DNA of 64,000 nt from Pleurodeles waltl (taxonomy: Eukaryota; Chordata; Amphibia; Caudata; Salamandridae), in NCBI RefSeq assembly GCF_031143425.1, contig NC_090451.1, forward strand, positions 352,850,339 to 352,914,338, written 5' to 3'. Below the pieces are notes generated by a model. It ran no database searches and was not told where the DNA came from. It saw only the letters and a list, made by a program, of their open reading frames with translations. Below, in pieces: positions 48,438-56,870 of the stretch (the stretch's first letter is position 1; each line of letters starts with the position of its first letter). Both the position numbers and the translations under genes were made by a program.

Positions 48438-49877
48438 TCTCTGTCTCTGGGGAAACTTTAGATAACGAATGCATGAGCTCAGCCGAGTTCCTCTGCATCT
48501 CCCTCTTCACCTTCTGATAAGGAATCGACCGCTGACCGCGCTGGAAGCCTGCAAACCTGCAACATAGTAGCAAAGATGACTACTGCAACTCTGTAACGCT
48601 GATCCTGCCGCCTTCTCGACTGTTTTCCTGCTTGTGCATGCTGTGGGGGTAGCCTGCCTCCTCTCTGCACCAGAAGCTCCGAAGAAATCTCCCGTGGGTC
48701 GACGGAATCTTCCCCCTGCAACCGCAGGCACCAAAAAGCTGCATTACCGGTCCCTTGGGTCTCCTCTCAGCACGATGAGCGAGGTCCCTCGAATCCAGCG
48801 ACGCTGTCCAAGTGACCCCCACAGTCCAGTGACTCTTCAGCCCAAGTTTGGTGGAGGTAAGTCCTTGCCTCACCTCGCTGGGCTGCATTGCTGGGAACCG
48901 CGACTTTGCAGCTACTCCGGCCCCTGTGCACTTCCGGCGGAAATCCTTCGTGCACAGCCAAGCCTGGGTCCACGGCACTCTAACCTGCATTGCACGACTT
49001 TCTAAGTTGGTCTCCGGCGACGTGGGACTCCTTTGTGCAACTTCGGCGAGCACCGTTTCACGCATCCTCGTAGTGCCTGTTTCTGGCACTTCTCCGGGTG
49101 CTACCTGCTTCAGTGAGGGCTCTTTGTCTTGCTCGACGTCCCCTCTCTCTGCAGGTCCAATTTGCGACCTCCTGGTCCCTCCTGGGCCCCAGCAGCGTCC
49201 AAAAACACCAAACGCACGATTTGCGTGTAGCAAGGCTTGTGGGCGTCCTTCCGGCGGGAAAACACTTCTGCACAACTCTCCAAGGCGAGAGGGATCCGTC
49301 CACCAAAGGGGAAGTCTCTAGCCCTTTTCGTTCCTGCAGAAACCTCAGCTTCTTCTGTCCAGTCGAAGCTTCTTTGCACCCGCAGCTGGCATTTCCTGGG
49401 CATCTGCCCATCTCTGACTTGCTTGTGACTTTTGGACTTGGTCCCCTTGTTCCACAGGTACCCTAGATTGGAAATCCACAGTTGTTGCATTGCTGGTTTG
49501 TGTCTTTCCTGCATTATTCCTCTAACACGACTCTTTTGTCCTTAGGGGAACTTTGGTGCACTTTGCACTCACTTTTCAGGGTCTTGGGGAGGGTTATTTT
49601 TCTAACTCCCACTATTTTCTAATAGTCCCAGCGACCCTCTACAAGGTCACATAGGTTTGGGGTCCATTCGTGGTTCGCATTCCACTTTTGGAGTATATGG
49701 TTTGTGTTGCCCCTATCCCTATGTTTCCCCATTGCATCCTATTGTAACTATACATTGTTTGCACTGTTTTCTAAGACTATACTGCATATTTTTGCTATTG
49801 TGTATATATATCTTGTGTATATTTCCTATCCTCTCACTGAGGGTACACTCTAAGATACTTTGGCATATTGTCATAAA

Positions 49878-49883
49878 AATAAA
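49878..49883 (+). terminator. Poly(A) signal of solo LTR B
   Basis: AATAAA in the same palindromic context as in the other copies. Confidence 0.6.
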
Positions 49884-50123
49884 GTACCTTTATTTTTAGT
49901 ATAACTGTGTATTGTGTTTTCTTATGATATTGTGCATATGACACTAAGTGGTACTGTAGTAGCTTCACACGTCTCCTAGTTCAGCCTAAGCTGCTCTGCT
50001 AAGCTACCATTATCTATCAGCCTAAGCTGCTAGACACCCTATACACTAATAAGGGATAACTGGGCCTGGTGCAAGGTGCAAGTACCCCTTGGTACTCACT
50101 ACAAGCCAGTCCAGCCTCCTACA

Positions 50124-50128
50124 GGCGC
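50124..50128. repeat. Target duplication GGCGC, right copy
   Basis: Matches 46975-46979; the element 1 LTR continues as GCCCCCTCTG afterwards. Confidence 0.85.
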
Positions 50129-50868
50129 CCCCTCTGTCTCCTCATCCAAGTGGCGACATCCTGGTCCCTCCTAGGCCACAGCAGCATCCAAAAACCCTAA
50201 CCACGACCCTTGCAGCTAGCAAGGCTTGTTTGCCGTCTTTCTGCGTGGGAACACCTCTGCAAGCTTCTTCACGATGTGGGACATCCATCCTCCAAAGGGG
50301 AAGTTTCTAGCCCTCTTCGTTCTTGCAGAATCCACAGCTTCTACCATCCGGTGGCAGCTTCTTTGCACCCTCAGCTGGCATTTCCTGGGCATCTGCCCAC
50401 ACTCAACATTGTCGCGACTCTTGGACTTGGTCCCCTTGTTTCACAGGTACTCAGGTCCGGAAATCCACTGTTGTTTTCTTGCTGGTGTTGGTCTTCCTTG
50501 CAGAAACCCCCTATCACGACTTCTGTGCTCTCTGGGGGTTATAGGTGCACTTTACACCTACTTTTCAGGGTCTTTGGGTGGGCTATTTTTCTAACCATCA
50601 CTGTTTTCTTACAGTCCCAGCGACCCTCTACAAGCTCACATAGGTTTGGGGTCCATTCGTGGTTCGCATTCCACTTTTGGAGTATATGGTTTGTGTTGCC
50701 CCTATACCTATGTGCTCCTATTGCAATCTACTGTAACTTTACATTGCTTGCATTACTTCCTTTTGCTATTACTTCATATTTTTGGTATTGTGTACATATA
50801 TCTTGTGTATATTTGGCATCCTCGTACTGAGGGTACTCACTGAGATACTTTTGGCATATTGTCATAAA

Positions 50869-50874
50869 AATAAA
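50869..50874 (+). terminator. Poly(A) signal of the element 1 5' LTR
   Basis: AATAAA followed by GTACCTTTATTTTT, 241 bp before the LTR end. Confidence 0.55.
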
Positions 50875-51116
50875 GTACCTTTATTTTTAGTATATCTGTG
50901 TATTGCGTTTTCTTATGATATTGTGCATATGACACCAGTGGTATAGTAGGAGCTTTGCATGTCTCCTAGTTCAGCCTAAGCTGCTCTGCTATAGCTACCT
51001 TCTATCAGCCTAAGCTGCTAGAAACACCTCTTCAACACTAATAAGGGATAACTGGACCTGGTACAGAGTGTAAGTACCCCTTGGTTCCCACTACAAGCCA
51101 GGCCAGCCTCCTACAT

Positions 51117-51136
51117 TGGTTGTGCAGCGGTGGGAT
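51117..51136 (+). promoter_or_regulatory. Candidate primer-binding site (tRNA-Leu-like)
   Basis: Directly after the LTR end (51115) comes T, then TGG and, four bases on, GCAGCGGTGGGAT (51124-51136). The latter is complementary to the ATCCCACCGCTGC near the 3' end of vertebrate tRNA-Leu (AAG type), recalled from memory. The spacing from TGG is 2 nt longer than a perfect match. The equivalent site of element 2 is outside the window. Confidence 0.5.
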
Positions 51137-51385
51137 AAGTACTTGTAACTACTTACCACTTTGTCAAATTGTACTTTTCATAAGAGAATAATATACAAAA
51201 CAAGTTCAGTGTATGTACACCTAACCAAAAAGTTTTGCTTTTCTTCTCTTACACTATCTGCTAAGTGCTGAAAAGTACTCCTAAACTTTCTAGAAGTTTC
51301 AAAAAGTTGGGAAAAAAAAATTATGTGCTTTAAAAAGTCCTAAAACTTTTTCTCTCTTTTATCTGTCCCTAAACCTTTTTCTACC

Positions 51386-53152
51386 ATGTCTGATGTAGGA
51401 ACCCCTCTTAATTTGGTCAATACTACTAATGACCACCTTAACTTTAAGAGTCTCTGCATTGGTAGAGGTTTAGTGGTAGGAAAGAACCCTTCTAGAGAGT
51501 TACTGTCTAATATGCTTATTGAGAATGATAAGGCCCAGGGTGGCACCTCATCTGAAAAGTTGATAGATAGCTAACACTCTGACTCAGGGGAAGCCCTTGA
51601 AGGAGTGTTACAGGGTTCCCTTCCTAACCTGACCCTTAGCAGACCACCTAGCAATGCTGGTAGTAATAGAAGCTCCCATCACAGTAGGGATGTTTTTGTT
51701 CCTGGAGGCCAGGTTGTTAGGGTGCCAACTGTTAGGGACAGGTCTCCCTCTGCTCATTCACATCTTTCTTCTGTGTCAAAACATTCCCAACCCACCCACC
51801 CTGATGACAAGATGTTACAAAGGGAACTCAATAAGTTGAGAGTGGAAGAGTCCAGGCTGAAGCTTAAACAGCAACAGCTGGCTCTAGACAGGGAATCCCT
51901 AGACTTAGAAAAAGAGAGACAGAGGTTGGGGTTAGGACCCCATGGTGGCAGCATCAGTATTCCTGATAGGAATCCTGTGAGAGAGCATGATTCTAGGAAT
52001 CTGCACAAGATAGTTCCCCCTTACAAGGAGGGGGATGACATTAACAAGTGGTTTGCTGCACTTGAGAGGGCCTGTATGGTACAGGGGGTCCCTCAAAGGC
52101 AGTGGGCCGCTATCCTATGGCTATCTTTCAGTGGAAAGGGTAGGGATAGGCTCCTTACTGTGAGAGAAAGTGATGCCAATAATTTTACAGTTTTGAAGAA
52201 TGCACTCTTGGATGGATTTGGCTTAACCACTGAACAATACAGGATTAAGTTCAGAGAAACCAGAAAAGAGTCCTCACAAGACTGGGTAGACTTTGTTGAC
52301 TATTCAGTGAAGGCCTTGGAGGGGTGGTTACATGGCTGTAAAGTTTTTGACTATGAAAACCTGTACAATCTAATCTTGAGAGAGCATATTCTGAGTAACT
52401 GTGTGTCTGATTTGTTACACCAATATCTAGTGGACTCAGTTCTGACCTCTACCCAAGAATTGGGAAAGAAGGCAGACAAATGGGTCAGAACAGGAGTGAA
52501 CAGAAATGTTCATACAGGGGGTGACAAGGATGGCAAGAAGAAGGTTGGTAAGTTTTTAGACAAGGGTGGGGACAAATCTAAAAATGAGTCTCCATCAGGC
52601 CCACAAAAACACTCTGGTGGGGGTGGTGGGCCCAAATCCTCTTCTAATCAAGTAAAGAAACCATGGTGCTATTTGTGTAAAGTAAAAGGCCATTGGACAA
52701 CTGATGCCAGTTGTCCAAAGAAAAGCACCAAGCCTCCCACTACCACAACCCCTAATGCAACCTCTAGTGCCCCTAGTAATAGCAGTGGTAGTGGGAGCAA
52801 ACCTACTAATAGCCAATCCAAGGGAGTAGCTGGGCTCACTTTTGGTAATTTAGTTGGGGTTGGTCTTGTTAGGGAGACCACAGAGGCTGTGTTAGTCTCT
52901 GAAGGTGCCATTGATTTGGCCACCTTGGTTGCTTGTCCCCTTAATATGGATAAGTACAAGCAACTTCCCCTAATCAGTGGTGTTGAGGTTCAGGCCTACA
53001 GGGACACAGGTGCCAGTGTTACCATGGTAATAGAGAAACTGGTACACCCTGAACAACACCTACTTGGTCACCAGTACCAAGTGACAGACACTCATAACAA
53101 CACTCTTAGCCACCCCATGGCTGTTGTGAATCTCAACTGGGGGGGGGGGGGG
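51386..53152 (+). pseudogene. Element 1 gag with start of protease
   Basis: ATG at 51386 (ACCATGT context) opens a frame with a TAA at codon 63 (51572-51574) and then runs open to 53197. Features in order: Ser/Thr-rich N-terminus; a Lys/Glu/Leu coiled-coil-like stretch near 51820-51940 (LRVEESRLKLKQQQLALDR); a capsid-like region with WFAALERACMVQG and DFVDYSVKALEGWLHGC...ILREHIL, resembling the SCAN fold, which is known to derive from Gmr1-like Gag; a basic Gly/Lys linker; a zinc knuckle at 52667-52714 (Cys-x2-Cys-x4-His-x6-Cys); a Thr/Ser/Pro linker; and protease active site DTGA at 53003-53014. At the 14-G run (53139-53152) the protease frame changes. The product would be Gag, with the protease joined on. 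Confidence 0.85.
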
Positions 53153-53439
53153 TTACTGGTCCAAAGAAAGTTGTGGTTGCCTCAGATTTACCTGTAGACT
53201 GTCTACTAGGAAACGATTTAGAGACATCAGCTTGGGCAGAAGTGGAGTTGGAGGCTCATGCAGCAATGATGGACATTCCTGGGCATATTTTTGCTTTGAC
53301 AAGGGCTCAGGCCAAAAAGCAAAAAGGACAGGGTGACTTGGATCCTGGAACAATGGACCAAGTGCTCCCTAAAGCTAGGGTTAGTAAGGGTAAATCCCTA
53401 CCCACTATCCCTCCCTCTACAGATGATTCTACTTCTTAG
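53139..53439 (+). pseudogene. Element 1 protease C-terminal part
   Basis: After the G run, the -1 frame reads TGPKKVVVASDLPVDCLLGN, the second conserved protease strand (a hydrophobic-LLG-D motif). It continues through a Lys/Gln-rich linker and stops at TAG 53437-53439. Element 2 is open at the same place and continues into integrase, so this stop is a disabling mutation. More frame breaks follow between 53440 and 53648. Confidence 0.8.
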
Positions 53440-53648
53440 GATAAGAATTTCCCCCCTGTGCAGAACCTTCACCAGAGGAGCTGGCAGCAGACACTGCTGA
53501 GCTTTTGGGTGGAGGGGGGCCTATCAGGGAGGAGCTGAGTGTGGCACAGCAAACCTGTCCCACATTAGAGGGTCTAAGACCGAAAGCTGTCAAACAGCAA
53601 AATGGGGATGTCAGTGACTGACATAGAGTTTACTGGGAGGACAACCAC

Positions 53649-54600
53649 TTGTACACAGAGGCAAGGGACCCAAAACCTGGAGCAGCCAGGAGATTGGTCA
53701 TTCCCCTGCAGTACAGAGTGTTCCTCCTAACTCTGGCACACAACATTCCCTTGGCTGGACATTTGGGTCAGATTAAAACATGGGAAAGGCTTGTCCACCT
53801 GTTTCACTGGCCTAGGATGTCAGAGGACACAAAGGATTTTTGTAAGTCCTGCGTGACCTGCCAAGCCAGTGTCCAGACTAGTGGCACTCCAAAGGCTCCC
53901 CTTATTCCACTGCCTGTGGTTGGGGTTCCCTTTGAAAGGGTAGGGGTTGACATAGTTGGCCCCCTTGACCCTCCTACTGCTTCAGGCAATAGGTTTATCT
54001 TGGTGGTAGTGGACCATGCCACAAGATATCCTGAAGCAATTCCTCTAAGGACCACTACAGCTCCTGCAGTTGCAAAAGCCCTCCTGGGAATCTTTTCCAG
54101 GGTGGGTTTCCCAAAAGAGGTTGTATCAGACAGGGGTAGCAACTTTATGTCTGCATACTTGAAGGCCATGTGGAAGGAATGTGGTGTAACATACAAATTC
54201 ACCACACCTTATCATCCACAAACAAATGGACTGGTAGAGAGGTTTAATAAAACTCTCAAAGGAATGATAATGGGACTCCCTGAAAAACTCAGGAGGAGAT
54301 GGGATGTCCTGTTACCTTGCCTCCTTTTTGCTTACAGGGAGGTACCCCAGAAAGGAGTGGGCTTCAGCCCCTTTGAACTCCTCTTTGGACACCCTGTAAG
54401 AGGTCCTCTAACACTTGTGAAGGAGGGTTGGGAACAACTTTAAAAGCTCCTAAACAAGACATAGTGGACTATGTACTCGGCCTAAGATCCAGAATGGCTG
54501 AGTACATGAAAAAGGCCAGTAAAAACCTTCAGGCCAGCCAAGAGCTCCAAAAGCAATGGCATGACCAGAAGGCTGTTCTGATTCAGTAGGAACCAGGACA
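53649..54600 (+). pseudogene. Element 1 integrase
   Basis: Zinc-binding HHCC region (AHNIPLAGHLG ... FCKSCVTCQ) is complete. Catalytic core: VDIVGPLDPP with the first Asp, VVSDRGSNFMSAY with the second, NGLVERFNKTLKG with the Glu; spacing fits D,D-35-E. FELLFGHPVRGPL follows. A 1-bp deletion near 54440 ends the frame at 54443, and a TAG sits at 54586-54588. The GPY/F-like tail (KWSGPHIIVEKKGEVTYL) is at 54640-54700 in the downstream frame. It precedes RT, the diagnostic Gmr1-like order. Confidence 0.88.
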
Positions 54601-54604
54601 GAAG

Positions 54605-56323
54605 GTGTGGGTATTGGAGCCTGTGGCCCGAAGAGTACTCCAAGACAAATGGAGTGGACCCCACATCATTGTTGAAAAGAAGGGAGAGGTCACCTACTTG
54701 GTTGACCTGGGCACTGCCAGGAGTCCCCTTAGGGTGCTCCATGTCAATCGCCTAAAACCCTACTATGACAGGGCTGATCTCACCCTGCTCATGGCAACAG
54801 ATGAAGGACAGGAAGAAGAGAGTGACCCTCTCCCTCATTTCTTCTCTTCCACAGAACAAGATGCTCTAGTGGAAGGTGTAGTTTTGGAAGACTGTCTTAC
54901 TGCTGAGCAGAAAGACAACTGCATAAATCTCCTAGGTCAATTTTCAGAACTCTTTTCTACTGTGCTAGGCACCACTTCTTGGTGTGAGCACACTATAGAT
55001 ACTGGAGACAGCATGCCTGTCAAAAGTAAGATCTATAGGCAGCCTGACCATGTCAGAGACTGCATAAAACAAGAAGTTCAGAAAATGCTTGAAATAGGAG
55101 TGGTTGAACATTCTGAAAGCCCATGGGCCTCTCCTGTGGTGCTTGTACCAAAGCCTCAATCAAAAGATGGGAAAAGAGAGATGAGGTTTTGTGAAGATTA
55201 CAAAGGTCTCAACCAGGTAACAAAAACTGATGCTCACCCTATACCCAGGGCAGATGAGCTCATAGATACACTGGCATCTGCCAAGTATCTAAGCACCTTT
55301 GATTTGACTGCAGGGTATTGGCAGATCAAGTTATCAGAGGATGCAAAAGCAAAAACTGCATTTTCGACTATTGGAGGGCACTACCAATTCACAGTAATGC
55401 CCTTTGGTTTGAAAAATGCACCTCACACTTTTCAGAGGTTAGTGAATACAGTCCTGCAGGGGTTGGAGTCTTTTAGTGCAGCATATCTGGCCGATATAGC
55501 TGTCTTTAGCTCCACCTAGGATGATCACCTGGTCCACCTATGGAAAGTTTTGGAGGCCCTGCAGAAGGCAGGCCTCACTATCAAGGCTTCAAAGTGCCAG
55601 ATAGGGCAGGGGAAAGTGGTTTATCTGGGACACCTGGTAGGTGGAGAACAGATTGCACCACTTCAGGGGAAAATCCAAACTATCATGGATTGGGTTCCCC
55701 CTACAACTAAGACCCAGGTGAGAGCCTTGTTAGGCCTCACTGGGTATTGCAGGAGGTTCATTAAGAACTATGGCTCCATTGCAGCCCCACTTAATGACCT
55801 CACTTCCAAGAAAATGCCTAAAAAGGTATTGTGGACAGCTAGCTGTCAGAAAGCTTTTGAGGAGCTGAAACAGGCCATGTGCACTGCACCGATCTTAAAA
55901 AGCCCATGTTACTCCAAGAAATTAATTGTTCAAACTGATGCATCTGAATTAGGGGTAGGGGCAGTCTTATCGCAACTCAATTCTGAGGGCCAGGATCAAC
56001 CTGTTGCTTTTATCAGCAGGAGGTTGACCCCTAGAGAAAAGCGTTGGTCTGCCATAGAGAGGGAGGCCTTTGCTGTGGTCTGGGCACTGAAGAAGTTGAA
56101 GCCATACCTGTTTGGCACTCACTTCATTGTTCAGACAGACCACAAACCTCTACTTTGGCTAAAACAAATGAAAGGTGAAAACCCTAAATTGTTGAGGTGG
56201 TCCATATCCCTACAGGGAATGGACTATACAGTGGAACATAGACCTGGGAGTACCCACTCCAATGCAGATGGACTCTCCCGATATTTCCACTTAGACAATG
56301 AAGACTCATCAGGTCATGGCTAG
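54605..56323 (+). pseudogene. Element 1 reverse transcriptase and RNase H
   Basis: Continuous with the integrase tail. RT: SPWASPVVLVPKP, DYKGLNQVTKTDAHPIPR, STFDLTAGYWQIKL (motif A Asp present), FGLKNAPHTFQRL, and the YXDD box at 55484-55495, which reads YLAD: the first Asp is Ala, so catalysis is lost. A TAG at 55517-55519 cuts the frame; in element 2 it is a Trp codon. RNase H resumes in the same frame: VQTDASELGVGAVLSQL, SAIEREAFAVVWALKKL, VQTDHKPLLWL and SNADGLSRY, ending at 56323. No env-like ORF follows. Confidence 0.9.
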
Positions 56324-56341
56324 TCTTATTGTCCTTCGTTT

Positions 56342-56358
56342 GGGGGGGGAGGGGGTTG
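56342..56358 (+). promoter_or_regulatory. Polypurine tract of element 1 (almost pure G)
   Basis: Eight G, A, five G, then TTG and the LTR start TGTAGG at 56359. The matching tract of element 2 is 13 G followed by CTG. Plus-strand priming site by position. Confidence 0.7.
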
Positions 56359-56870
56359 TGTAGGAAAGTACCATCTTGCCTGGCATGTTACCCCCATATT
56401 TCACTGTATATATGTTGTTTTAGTGTATGTGTCACTGGGACCCTGCCAGCCAGGGCCCCAGTGCTCATAAGTGTGCCCTGTATGTGTTCCCTGTGTGATG
56501 ACTAACTGTCTCACTGAGGCTCTGCTAACCAGAACCTCAGTGGTTATGCTCTCTCTGCTTTCTAAATTGTCACTAACAGGCTAGTGACCAATTTCACCAA
56601 TTCACATTGGCATACTGGAACACCCTTATAATTCCCTAGTATATGGTACTGAGGTACCCAGGGTATTGGGGTTCCAGGAGATCCCTATGGGCTGCAGCAT
56701 TTCTTTTGGCACCCATAGGGAGCTCTGACAATTCTTACACAGGCCTGCCACTGCAGCCTGAGTGAAATAACGTCCACGTTATTTCACAGCCATTTACCAC
56801 TGCACTTAAGTAACTTATAAGTCACCTATATGTCTAACTTTCACCTGGTGAAGGTTGGGTGCTAAGTTAC
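56359..56870 (+). mobile_element. 3' LTR of element 1, cut by element 2
   Basis: Same start as 41833. It breaks off after GTGCTAAGTTAC at 56870 where element 2 begins. GTTAC (56866-56870) is the probable left target duplication of element 2. Confidence 0.9.

Larger units (their letters stand above)
46980..50123 (+). mobile_element. Solo LTR B (3144 bp) inserted in the element 1 5' LTR
   Basis: TGTGAGAAGGTAGCC to CCAGTCCAGCCTCCTACA with perfect 5-bp duplication GGCGC. Very similar to solo LTR A: the differences are scattered single substitutions and one 1-bp indel (for example CCCCCAG versus CCCCAG near 48090). TGACGTCA at 48344, CTATTTAGGG at 48428, GTAAGT at 48857, AATAAA at 49878. Confidence 0.92.
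41833..51115 (+). mobile_element. 5' LTR of element 1, interrupted by two solo LTRs
   Basis: The LTR consists of blocks 41833-42423, 45574-46979 and 50129-51115, together about 2984 bp, nearly equal to the 2981-bp LTR of element 2. It starts TGTAGGAAAGTACCATC and ends GGCCAGCCTCCTACA. CRE at 46185, TATA-like box at 46269, GTAAGT at 46696 and AATAAA at 50869. Its continuity across each insertion, once the 5-bp duplications are counted, proves the nesting. Confidence 0.9.
41833..56870 (+). mobile_element. Element 1: Gmr1-like Ty3/gypsy retrotransposon with nested insertions
   Basis: Parts in order: 5' LTR (three blocks, split by two solo LTRs), primer site at 51117, gag, protease, integrase, RT, RNase H, G-rich polypurine tract, then a 3' LTR cut at 56870. 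Integrase before RT is the layout of Ty1/copia elements but the proteins are Ty3/gypsy-like; this combination defines the Gmr1-like group. The LTR ends match each other over ~510 bp with about eight substitutions and one indel by eye. Several stops and frameshifts make it non-autonomous. ATTAG (41828-41832) is the likely left target duplication; the right one is outside the window. Confidence 0.9.

Noticed and set aside
42424..50123. Possible tandem segmental duplication of a ~4.5 kb unit
   Set aside because: Although LTRs A and B are nearly identical, each has its own perfect and different target duplication and the host LTR sequence between them is continuous, so two insertions explain it better.
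52595..52959. Minus-strand ORFs over gag
   Set aside because: Shadows of gag; the same shadows occur opposite gag in element 2.
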